NCBI GenBank assembly: GCA_023229985.1
Contig: JALNYF010000065.1
Span: forward strand, 1-10,874
DNA length: 10,874 nucleotides
Source: Bacteroidales bacterium
GTDB lineage: Bacteria; Bacteroidota; Bacteroidia; Bacteroidales; WCHB1-69
Direction of reading: 5' to 3'
The position numbers and the translations under genes are program-made. The stretch's first letter is position 1. Each line of letters begins with the position of its first letter. The notes under the pieces are model-generated. The model saw nothing but the letters and a program-made list of their open reading frames with translations, did not search any database and was not told the origin of the DNA. Below, in pieces: positions 1 to 6,006 of the stretch.

Positions 1-1
1 A

Positions 2-583
2 AAAGCATTAAAAATAATTAATGAACAGAATTTTACGACCATTGATACTTGTAAAATTAATGGGCACTATTTCTTTAGCATTGCCGGTATCGGCTTTGAT
101 GCAAAAGTGGCTTTCGATTTCAACAACGAAGGACAACGCGGATTCCAGAATTATTTAAAACATATTTTAATAAACTATTTTGAGTATCAATCTGCCCAGT
201 ATTTAATAAAATATGACGGACAAGAACTTGAAACGGACGCTTTTTTTATCACTTTTGCCAATTCTTCACAATGGGGTTATAATGTAAAAATTGCGCCGCG
301 AGCCTCTATTTGCGACGGAAAATTGGATGTGTGCATTTGCCAACGCCCCAACTTCCTCAAATTCGTTAATGTGGATTTACCGCATCTGCTTACTAATCAT
401 TTCAATCGTTCTTCTCTCGTTCATTATCTTCAATGTGAAAAAGCAACCATTATTCCTTCAAACGGACAAAAAACCTATCTTCATATTGATGGCGATGTCG
501 CAGGAAAAGTAGATGGTATTGAATTAGAGATGTTTCCGAGGTCTTTACTTATTTGTGTAAAAAATGATTATCTCCTAACTTAA
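2..583 (+). CDS. YegS/DAGK-family lipid kinase, C-terminal part (5' end outside window)
   Basis: This is the C-terminal 193 residues of a diacylglycerol kinase catalytic-domain family protein, which phosphorylates diacylglycerol or related lipids with ATP at the inner face of the membrane. The frame is open from base 2, so the gene begins left of the window. The GTG at 107 lies inside a conserved motif and is not a start. Seen in the sequence: the family's glycine/Asp-Ala motif (GIGFDAKVA, around bases 83-112), then the β-rich C-terminal half, with an IDGD segment near base 486 matching the DGE-type motif near the end of these enzymes. No membrane segment or signal peptide is visible. The N-terminal nucleotide-binding part is missing, so completeness and exact substrate (diacylglycerol, sphingoid base or other lipid) cannot be judged. 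radA follows after 17 nt with no terminator, so the two are probably co-transcribed. Confidence 0.85.
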   Translation, partial: KALKIINEQNFTTIDTCKINGHYFFSIAGIGFDAKVAFDFNNEGQRGFQNYLKHILINYFEYQSAQYLIKYDGQELETDAFFITFANSSQWGYNVKIAPRASICDGKLDVCICQRPNFLKFVNVDLPHLLTNHFNRSSLVHYLQCEKATIIPSNGQKTYLHIDGDVAGKVDGIELEMFPRSLLICVKNDYLLT

Positions 584-600
584 ATACATACCCTATCTCT

Positions 601-1980
601 ATGGCTAAATCAAAAAGTGTTTTCTTTTGTAAAAATTGCGGCTATCAATCTTCTCAATGGTTAGGTAAATGCCCGTCTTGTAACGAATGGAATAGTTTTG
701 AAGAAGAAATTATCGACCGTGGCGAACCTGCCAAAGGAAAATCAAATTTTGCTCAAATCATTCAAAGCTCACCCAAAAAAATAGAAGATATTTCATTGGT
801 GGAAATTCCGCGCATCCACTCCGGATTTTCGGAATTGGACAATGTGCTGGGCGGTGGTATTGTTGCCGGATCCATCACCTTGTTGGGGGGTGAACCCGGA
901 ATCGGGAAATCAACGCTGCTGCTTCAAGTGGCAATTCAGATTCAACATAAACGGATTTTGTACATTTCCGGTGAGGAAAGTGAAACACAACTCAAGATGC
1001 GCGCCGACCGCCTGTTCCCCGATATGAAACCGGAAGAATGCTACGTCCTGACAGAAACCAATACCCAAGAGATTTTTAATCATATTAAAAATATTCAACC
1101 ACAAATAGTTATCATTGATTCAATACAGACTTTGCAGAGTAATTTGTTGGATTCTGCCGCCGGTTCCATTTCTCAAATTAAAGAGTGTGCCGCCGAATTT
1201 CAACATTACGCCAAAACTTCTGCCGTCCCCGTTTTTCTTATTGGACATATTACAAAAGACGGTTCATTGGCAGGTCCTAAGATATTGGAACACATAGTGG
1301 ATACAGTTTTGCAATTTGAGGGCGACCAACATTATGGTTACCGCATTGTGCGCTGTATCAAAAATAGATTCGGTTCTACTTCGGAGTTGGGGATTTTTGA
1401 AATGCGCAACAACGGGTTACGCGAAGTGCTGAACCCGTCCGAAATTCTCATTGCCGACCGAGATGAGGATTTTAGTGGCAGTGCCATTGCTGCCGTTTTG
1501 GAAGGAACCCGAAACATGATGATTGAGATTCAGGCATTGGTAAGCAGTGCAGTTTATGGGACACCTCAGCGAAGTGCCACCGGATACGACACCCGCCGCC
1601 TCAATATGCTTTTGGCAGTGTTGGAAAAAAGATGCCATTTTAAGTTAGGCGCAAAAGACGTTTTCCTCAACATCGCCGGCGGCATCAGTGTGGATGACCC
1701 CGCCATCAATTTGGCTATTGTGGCTGCTATTCTCTCATCTGCTACCGATATTCCCTTGGATATTAAGACCTGCTTCGCCGGCGAAATGGGACTAAATGGC
1801 GAAATTCGCCCTGTTTCCCGCATCGAACAACGCATCGCCGAAGCCGACAAACTCGGATTTAAAAGAATGTTCTTGTCAAAATATAATCTAAAAGGATTCA
1901 CCAAAGAAAACCTTAAAATTCAACTGATTCCTATTACCAAAGTTGAAGAAATCTACCATCAACTATTTCCCGTTGATTGA
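601..1980 (+). CDS. radA: DNA repair protein RadA (Sms)
   Basis: RadA is a cytoplasmic RecA-like ATPase that promotes branch migration and processing of recombination intermediates. At 459 residues it has the usual family length, and all parts are present in order. An N-terminal C4 zinc finger uses Cys10, Cys13, Cys24 and Cys27. A Walker A motif, GGEPGIGKST, lies at about residues 96-105. A Walker B-like strand ending in IIDS lies at about 170-176. The RadA-specific KNRFG motif is at 254-258. From about residue 300 onward there is a Lon-protease-like domain. The ATG at 601 is chosen because the zinc finger follows immediately and the upstream gene stops at 583. No Shine-Dalgarno is visible. 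The gene sits 17 nt behind the lipid kinase gene, with no promoter recognised between them. Nothing is truncated or unusual. Confidence 0.97.
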   Translation: MAKSKSVFFCKNCGYQSSQWLGKCPSCNEWNSFEEEIIDRGEPAKGKSNFAQIIQSSPKKIEDISLVEIPRIHSGFSELDNVLGGGIVAGSITLLGGEPGIGKSTLLLQVAIQIQHKRILYISGEESETQLKMRADRLFPDMKPEECYVLTETNTQEIFNHIKNIQPQIVIIDSIQTLQSNLLDSAAGSISQIKECAAEFQHYAKTSAVPVFLIGHITKDGSLAGPKILEHIVDTVLQFEGDQHYGYRIVRCIKNRFGSTSELGIFEMRNNGLREVLNPSEILIADRDEDFSGSAIAAVLEGTRNMMIEIQALVSSAVYGTPQRSATGYDTRRLNMLLAVLEKRCHFKLGAKDVFLNIAGGISVDDPAINLAIVAAILSSATDIPLDIKTCFAGEMGLNGEIRPVSRIEQRIAEADKLGFKRMFLSKYNLKGFTKENLKIQLIPITKVEEIYHQLFPVD

Positions 1981-2060
1981 TTTCAATCGCAATATTAGAG
2001 AATCTGATAAACATTCCGTTGAGAGATTTTGTTACTATCACCGTTAAAAAATACAATTAC

Positions 2061-2639
2061 ATGGAAAAATCAATTAAAGGAACACAAACAGAAAAGAATT
2101 TGTTGGCTGCCTTTGCCGGAGAATCACAAGCCAAAAACCGTTATACTTTTTTTGCCAAAGCAGCGAAAAAAGAAGGATTTGAACAGATTGCCGCCATTTT
2201 TGCCGAAACTGCAGCGCAAGAAGAGCAACACGGCAAGCAATTTTTTAAATTCTTGGAAGGTGGCATGGTAGAGATTACCGCTTCCTATCCTGCCGGGGTA
2301 ATCGGCACAACCGAGGAAAATTTATTGGCATCTGCCGAAGGAGAATATGAAGAATGGAAAGAATTATATCCGCATTTTGCAGAAATTGCTGACCAAGAAG
2401 GATTTCCCAAGATAGCTGCCAAATTCAGAGTGATTGCGCGTGCCGAAACCATGCACGAAAACAGGTATAGAAAATTGTATCAAAATATAAAAGAGAATTC
2501 CGTATTTGAAAAAGCTGCGCCTACAAAGTGGGTTTGTCGGAATTGTGGTTATGTGCATGAAGGACAGAAAGCTCCCGCTCTTTGCCCATCTTGCGAACAC
2601 CCGTTGGCTTATTTTGAAGTAAAATCCGAAAATTATTAA
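2061..2639 (+). CDS. rbr: Rubrerythrin (diiron peroxidase with rubredoxin domain)
   Basis: Rubrerythrin reduces hydrogen peroxide to water in the cytoplasm of anaerobes, taking electrons through its rubredoxin domain. The 192-residue protein has the classic two-domain build. A four-helix ferritin-like domain (about residues 1-145) carries Glu21, the ExxH pair Glu54/His57, Glu95 and Glu98, and the second ExxH pair Glu129/His132, which match the diiron ligand pattern. A C-terminal rubredoxin domain has Cys159-x2-Cys162 and Cys175-x2-Cys178. The ATG at 2061 is chosen because the protein then begins with the usual short lead-in (MEKSIKGTQTEKNLL). An in-frame TTG at 1977 would add 28 residues unlike the family and overlap the end of radA. 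The gene starts 80 nt after radA. I could not find a good TAnnTTTG box in that gap, so read-through from radA or an unrecognised promoter are both possible. Confidence 0.96.
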   Translation: MEKSIKGTQTEKNLLAAFAGESQAKNRYTFFAKAAKKEGFEQIAAIFAETAAQEEQHGKQFFKFLEGGMVEITASYPAGVIGTTEENLLASAEGEYEEWKELYPHFAEIADQEGFPKIAAKFRVIARAETMHENRYRKLYQNIKENSVFEKAAPTKWVCRNCGYVHEGQKAPALCPSCEHPLAYFEVKSENY

Positions 2640-2656
2640 TACCAATATTGTTAGTA

Positions 2657-2683
2657 ATTTGTCTATTTATTTAATAAACAAAT
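2657..2683 (+). other. AT-rich hairpin downstream of rubrerythrin
   Basis: Two 11-nt arms (ATTTGTCTATT and AATAAACAAAT) pair at 10 of 11 positions around a 5-nt loop, starting 18 nt after the rubrerythrin stop codon. It may protect the transcript's 3' end or act as a weak terminator. It has almost no G-C pairs and no T-run directly after it, so it is not a textbook intrinsic terminator. In DNA this AT-rich, such a hairpin can also occur by chance. Confidence 0.3.
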
Positions 2684-2750
2684 GGTTATAGGTGTTTTTG
2701 TCGTTTCATGATTTTTTTGTAAAACAAGAAATAGATATAAAAAAAACTTG

Positions 2751-2758
2751 TACCTTTG
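2751..2758 (+). promoter_or_regulatory. Bacteroidota-type -7 promoter element (TACCTTTG) for the ferredoxin gene
   Basis: TACCTTTG matches the Bacteroidota -7 consensus TAnnTTTG exactly and lies 30 nt before the ferredoxin ATG, which leaves a short leader. A -33 TTG at the expected distance of about 19-20 nt is not present. The nearest TTTG (2716-2719) is about 31 nt upstream of the element, which is too far. The call rests on the -7 match and the position alone. Confidence 0.65.
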
Positions 2759-2788
2759 CCGCGAAATACTAACCAAAAATTATTTATT

Positions 2789-2956
2789 ATGGCTTATAAA
2801 ATTTCTGATTCATGCGTAGCTTGCGGTACCTGCATTGCAGAATGCCCCGTAGAAGCAATTTCTGAAGGTGATATTTACAAAATTGACCCCGACGTTTGCA
2901 TAGAATGTGGCGCATGCGCAAGTGTTTGCCCTTGCGAAGCTATTCATTTAGACTAA
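2789..2956 (+). CDS. 2[4Fe-4S] ferredoxin, 55 residues
   Basis: This is a small soluble clostridial/bacterial-type ferredoxin that carries low-potential electrons, here plausibly as acceptor for the oxidoreductase encoded just downstream. The first cluster motif is Cys9-x2-Cys12-x2-Cys15-x3-Cys19-Pro and the second is Cys37-x2-Cys40-x2-Cys43-x3-Cys47-Pro. Each motif supplies three ligands to one cluster and its last cysteine to the other. A ninth cysteine, Cys49, follows directly after the second motif (CPCEAI). The ATG at 2789 gives the usual start (MAYKISDSC). An in-frame GTG upstream at 2756 overlaps the promoter element and is rejected. The gene is its own transcription unit, with a -7 element 30 nt upstream and a strong terminator about 20 nt after the stop. 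No gene name is assigned because the family is named inconsistently. Confidence 0.95.
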   Translation: MAYKISDSCVACGTCIAECPVEAISEGDIYKIDPDVCIECGACASVCPCEAIHLD

Positions 2957-2974
2957 TCAAGGCTCACAACTAAC

Positions 2975-3006
2975 GAAAAAGCGGCTGTTTAACAGCCGCT
3001 TTTTTT
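2975..3006 (+). terminator. Intrinsic terminator after the ferredoxin gene
   Basis: An 8-bp GC-rich perfect stem (AGCGGCTG at 2980-2987 with CAGCCGCT at 2993-3000) can extend by two T-A pairs in the 5-nt TTTAA spacer. It is preceded by an A-run and followed by a T-run at 3000-3006. This is a textbook intrinsic terminator starting about 20 nt after the ferredoxin stop codon, and it separates that gene from the kor operon. Confidence 0.92.
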
Positions 3007-3086
3007 AAACCGAAGTGTCAGCGAGATTAGCGAAAACAGCCTACCTTTCAAGTAATTGTTGCTTTTTTTTAAAAATCAGGTTTTTA
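3007..3086. other. Intergenic stretch between terminator and kor promoter, no gene seen
   Basis: I see no open frame of useful length, tRNA-like fold or direct repeat here. The first part (about 3010-3060) is richer in G and C than the A/T-only stretch after it. It includes TACCTTTC (3041-3048), one base off the -7 consensus. It could be a degraded repeat or part of a longer regulatory region; nothing in the window decides. Confidence 0.4.
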
Positions 3087-3117
3087 TTGAAAATAATAAA
3101 AAAAAAGTGTAATTTAG
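3087..3117 (+). promoter_or_regulatory. Candidate Bacteroidota promoter for the kor operon
   Basis: TTG at 3087-3089 (within TATTGA) is followed after 20 nt by TAATTTAG at 3110-3117, which matches TAnnTTTG at all but one fixed position. The spacing fits the Bacteroidota -33/-7 arrangement. The element lies 67 nt upstream of the first operon gene. The surroundings are very AT-rich, so a chance match is possible. Confidence 0.5.
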
Positions 3118-3183
3118 CAGATTGTTTTAGTAAAATATAAAATATTGATAATCAACTTAATATAAAAATTAAATTAAAGAATT

Positions 3184-3405
3184 ATGGCATTTCAAGGAAC
3201 ATTGGTAATTGATACCGAAAAGTGTAAAGGATGTGGCGTCTGTGTTGAGACCTGTCCTAACAAAGTGATTGCTTTGTCCAAAAAAGTAAACAAAAAAGGA
3301 TATAATTACTTGGAAATGGTAAAAGAAGAAGCATGTATCGGCTGTGCAAACTGCGCAGTGATTTGCCCTGACGGGGTAATTGAAGTATATCGTGCTAAAT
3401 ACTAA
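3184..3405 (+). CDS. korD: 2-oxoacid:ferredoxin oxidoreductase, delta (ferredoxin-like) subunit
   Basis: This is the small iron-sulfur subunit that passes electrons from the catalytic subunits to external ferredoxin. Its 73 residues hold two cluster motifs: Cys14-x2-Cys17-x2-Cys20-x3-Cys24-Pro and Cys51-x2-Cys54-x2-Cys57-x3-Cys61-Pro. They are separated by a 26-residue Lys-rich linker, longer than in the free ferredoxin upstream. That linker, the VIALSKKVN-type segment and the position directly before the alpha, beta and gamma genes identify it as the enzyme subunit. The ATG at 3184 directly precedes the conserved start of the domain; the leader ends in ATT before the ATG. It is the first gene of the operon, and the alpha gene follows after 43 nt. 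VorD-type naming would be equally defensible. Confidence 0.92.
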   Translation: MAFQGTLVIDTEKCKGCGVCVETCPNKVIALSKKVNKKGYNYLEMVKEEACIGCANCAVICPDGVIEVYRAKY

Positions 3406-3448
3406 CCATTTAAAAAATCGAATTAAAACACTAATTAATAAAAAAATT

Positions 3449-4528
3449 ATGGCAAAAGAACTCAAATTAATGAAGGGGAACGAAGCCATCGCGGAAAGTG
3501 CTATCCGCGCCGGTGTGGACGGCTACTTTGGCTATCCGATCACTCCCCAATCTGAGGTTCTCGAACATCTGATGATTGAGAATCCGGTAGAAAAGACAGG
3601 AATGGTTGTATTGCAGGCTGAAAGCGAAACTGCTTCCATCAATATGGTATATGCAGGCGCAGCTTGCGGGAAAAAAGTGATGACCTCATCTTCATCTCCT
3701 GGCATCAGCTTGATGCAAGAAGGTCTTTCCTATATCGCAGGAGCCGAACTTCCGGCAGTGGTTGTTAACGTGGTTCGTGGAGGTCCGGGATTAGGGACTA
3801 TTCAACCTTCTCAAGCTGACTATTTCCAAACTACCAAAGGTGGCGGTCACGGCGACTATCGTCTGATTACGCTGGCTCCGGCCTCCGTTCAGGAAATGTA
3901 TGACTTCGTACAGTTGGCTTTCGACTTGGCTTTCAAATACAGAAACCCTGCTATCATCCTCTCCGATGGTATGATTGGTCAAGTAATGGAAAAAGTGGTG
4001 ATCGACGACTATAAACCGCGCTGGACAGACGAATACATCGCTAAAACCTTTCCGTGGGCTGCTGTTGGAAAACCTGCCAGCAGAAACCACAATATCATTA
4101 CCTCTTTGGAATTGGATTCCGCTAAACAAGAGCAAATCAATATCAATATCCAAAAGAAATACAAAGTTTGCGAAGAAAAAGAAGTACGCTACGAAATGAT
4201 AAACTGCGAAGATGCTGAATATCTGTTCGTTGCTTACGGCTCATCTGCTCGTATTTGCCAAAAAACGATTGAATTGGCACGTGCAGAAGGTATCAAAGTC
4301 GGTCTTTTCCGCCCCATTACCTTATGGCCCTTCCCCAGCAAACAACTGAAAGAAGCCGCGAAAAACGTAAAAGGTATCCTGAGCGTGGAAATGAACGCCG
4401 GACAAATGATCGAAGACGTGAAATTGGCTACAGAATGTCGCGTAAAAGCCGAGCATTTCGGACGCTACGGTGGTATGATTCCTGACCCCAATGAAATCTT
4501 GGTTGCGTTAAAAAAACAAATTATGTAA
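3449..4528 (+). CDS. korA: 2-oxoacid:ferredoxin oxidoreductase, alpha subunit (KorA/VorB-like)
   Basis: The alpha subunit of the thiamine-pyrophosphate-dependent 2-oxoacid:ferredoxin oxidoreductase pairs with the beta subunit to convert a 2-oxoacid plus CoA to acyl-CoA, CO2 and reduced ferredoxin. The product has 359 residues. The family N-terminal motif is clear (KGNEAIAESAIRAG at 9-22, then YPITP at 29-33), as is ILSDGMIGQVMEKV mid-protein. A C-terminal transketolase-like domain carries the VEMNAGQMIEDVKLA motif. The ATG at 3449 is chosen because it begins the family's N terminus and has the same ATT-ATG context as its neighbours; an in-frame start at 3380 would overlap the delta gene. Length and motifs fit both the 2-oxoglutarate (Kor) and branched-chain (Vor) enzymes, so the substrate is inferred, not shown. 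Confidence 0.95.
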   Translation: MAKELKLMKGNEAIAESAIRAGVDGYFGYPITPQSEVLEHLMIENPVEKTGMVVLQAESETASINMVYAGAACGKKVMTSSSSPGISLMQEGLSYIAGAELPAVVVNVVRGGPGLGTIQPSQADYFQTTKGGGHGDYRLITLAPASVQEMYDFVQLAFDLAFKYRNPAIILSDGMIGQVMEKVVIDDYKPRWTDEYIAKTFPWAAVGKPASRNHNIITSLELDSAKQEQININIQKKYKVCEEKEVRYEMINCEDAEYLFVAYGSSARICQKTIELARAEGIKVGLFRPITLWPFPSKQLKEAAKNVKGILSVEMNAGQMIEDVKLATECRVKAEHFGRYGGMIPDPNEILVALKKQIM

Positions 4529-4569
4529 TTCATAGCGGCACCCGAAACCGTTATTAAAAATGAAAAATT

Positions 4570-5337
4570 ATGACAAGAGAAGAAATAATAAAACCTGAAA
4601 ACTTAGTGTACAGACGTACGCCGGTGCTTACCGACAACATTATGCACTATTGCCCCGGTTGTGGTCACGGAACCATTCACCGTCTTATCGCTGAAGTCAT
4701 TGAAGAAATGGGAATCCAAGATAAAACCATCGGTATTTCTCCCGTTGGCTGCTCCGTTTTGGCGTACAATTACTTCGATGTGGACTTCGTGGAAGCAGCT
4801 CACGGACGGGCACCTGCCTGCGGAACCGCTATCAAACGATTGAACCCCGATAAATATGTCTTTACCTATCAGGGAGATGGCGATTTGGCAGCTATCGGTA
4901 CCGCCGAAACCATTCACGCTTGCAACCGCGGCGAAAATATTACCATGATTTTCGTCAATAATGCCATTTATGGTATGACCGGCGGACAAATGGCTCCTAC
5001 CACTTTGTTGGGAATGAAAACCGCTACCTGTCCTTACGGCAGAACTGTAGAAGCAAACGGCTATCCATTGAAAATCACCGAATTAATAGCTCAACTTCCC
5101 GGGACTTACTACGTTACCCGCCAAGCTGTGTTTACACCGGCTCACGTGCGCAAATGTAAAAAAGCCATTCGCCAAGCTTTTGAAAATCAAAATCTTAAAA
5201 AAGGCGTTTCTTTCGTAGAAGTCGTTTCTAATTGTAACTCCAATTGGAAAATGACGGCTACCAAAGCCAACCAATGGTTAGAAGAAAATATGCTTCCATT
5301 CTACCCACTCGGCGACCTCAAAACCCCCGAAAAATAA
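4570..5337 (+). CDS. korB: 2-oxoacid:ferredoxin oxidoreductase, beta (TPP-binding) subunit
   Basis: The beta subunit binds thiamine pyrophosphate, Mg2+ and the proximal [4Fe-4S] cluster. In the 255 residues the TPP motif is complete: GDGD at 102-105, followed by NN at 130-131 and then YGMTGGQ at 134-140. CPGCGHG lies at 28-34. By comparison with the family, Cys28, Cys31, Cys61 (in PVGCS) and Cys222 (in VSNCN) are the likely cluster ligands; this assignment is inferred. The start at 4570 has a leader ending ATT-ATG. The gene begins 41 nt after the alpha gene, and the gamma gene follows 35 nt after its end. No truncation or missing key residue is seen. Confidence 0.96.
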   Translation: MTREEIIKPENLVYRRTPVLTDNIMHYCPGCGHGTIHRLIAEVIEEMGIQDKTIGISPVGCSVLAYNYFDVDFVEAAHGRAPACGTAIKRLNPDKYVFTYQGDGDLAAIGTAETIHACNRGENITMIFVNNAIYGMTGGQMAPTTLLGMKTATCPYGRTVEANGYPLKITELIAQLPGTYYVTRQAVFTPAHVRKCKKAIRQAFENQNLKKGVSFVEVVSNCNSNWKMTATKANQWLEENMLPFYPLGDLKTPEK

Positions 5338-5372
5338 TTCATCATTTTAGAAATTATTAAAAAGAAAATATT

Positions 5373-5924
5373 ATGACAGAAGAAATAATCATAGCAGGGT
5401 TTGGCGGACAAGGCGTTCTCTCTATGGGTAAAATTTTGGCTTACTCCGGCGTAATGCAAGATAAAGAAGTAAGCTGGATGCCATCTTACGGTCCCGAAAT
5501 GCGTGGCGGTACTTCTAATGTTACCGTGATCATTAGCGACGAACGTATCAGCTCCCCCCGTATCAATCAATTTGATACAGCCATCATTTTGAACCAACAA
5601 TCGATGGATAAATTCCTAAATACCGTTAAGCCGGGCGGGCTTCTTATCTATGACCCCAACGGAATTACCGAACATCCTACCAGAAAAGATATCAATATTT
5701 ACCAAGTTCCCGCTTCCGAAGAAGCTGCTAAAATTGGTATTATGAAACTTTTCAACATGATAGTTCTCGGTGGTTTTCTGAAAATTAAACCCATCGTAAA
5801 ACCTGAGTTTATCCGCAAAGGTCTTGAAAAATCACTTCCCGAAAGACACCACCACCTGATTCCCGAAAACGAAAAAGCGATAGAAACAGGGAAGAATATT
5901 CTTAAACCGATAAATGTATTATAA
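5373..5924 (+). CDS. korC: 2-oxoacid:ferredoxin oxidoreductase, gamma subunit
   Basis: The gamma subunit of the same enzyme forms the domain that, together with alpha and beta, helps bind CoA and complete the active complex. Its 183 residues start with the diagnostic glycine-rich motif GFGGQGV (9-15), followed by SYGPEMRGG (38-46) and the typical segment around TAIILNQ. The length is normal for the family. The ATG at 5373 follows an A-rich leader ending in ATT. It is the last gene of the four-gene operon; an intrinsic terminator begins about 30 nt after its stop, and the convergent sbcC gene ends 82 nt away. Confidence 0.95.
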   Translation: MTEEIIIAGFGGQGVLSMGKILAYSGVMQDKEVSWMPSYGPEMRGGTSNVTVIISDERISSPRINQFDTAIILNQQSMDKFLNTVKPGGLLIYDPNGITEHPTRKDINIYQVPASEEAAKIGIMKLFNMIVLGGFLKIKPIVKPEFIRKGLEKSLPERHHHLIPENEKAIETGKNILKPINVL

Positions 5925-5956
5925 TCATATTTGATACATATAATATATATCATGGT

Positions 5957-5988
5957 AAAAGCGGAACTTTTCAAAGTTCCGCTTTTTT
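5957..5988 (+). terminator. Intrinsic terminator between kor operon and convergent sbcC
   Basis: A perfect 10-bp stem (GCGGAACTTT at 5961-5970 with AAAGTTCCGC at 5973-5982) has flanking A4 and T6 runs that lengthen the pairing; the loop will open to a few bases at the tip. The T-run at 5983-5988 suits + strand termination after the gamma gene. On the - strand the same hairpin is followed by only four T's, so it may serve sbcC more weakly. Confidence 0.9.
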
Positions 5989-6006
5989 ATTTCCAATACG
6001 CTATGA

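Noticed and set aside
1566..1904. 112-residue open frame antisense to radA
   Set aside because: It lies wholly inside a well-supported conserved gene on the other strand and shows no recognisable motif, so it is a shadow frame.
2019..2040. Possible promoter between radA and rubrerythrin (TTG at 2019-2021, TACTATCA at 2033-2040)
   Set aside because: The spacer is only 11 nt instead of about 20, and the second box lacks the TTTG core.
1977..2060. In-frame N-terminal extension of rubrerythrin from a TTG at 1977
   Set aside because: The 28 added residues do not resemble the family, the start overlaps the radA stop codon, and the ATG at 2061 gives the normal rubrerythrin N terminus.
3791..4153. 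120-residue open frame antisense to korA
   Set aside because: It is fully covered by the alpha-subunit gene, has no family features, and is explained by the codon use of the real gene. The antisense frame at 4603-4989 inside korB is rejected for the same reason.
5933..5951. Small AT palindrome (GATACATATA...TATC) before the kor terminator
   Set aside because: It has eight positions of pairing including a mismatch and no GC content apart from one outer pair. It is likely chance and is not needed beside the strong terminator.
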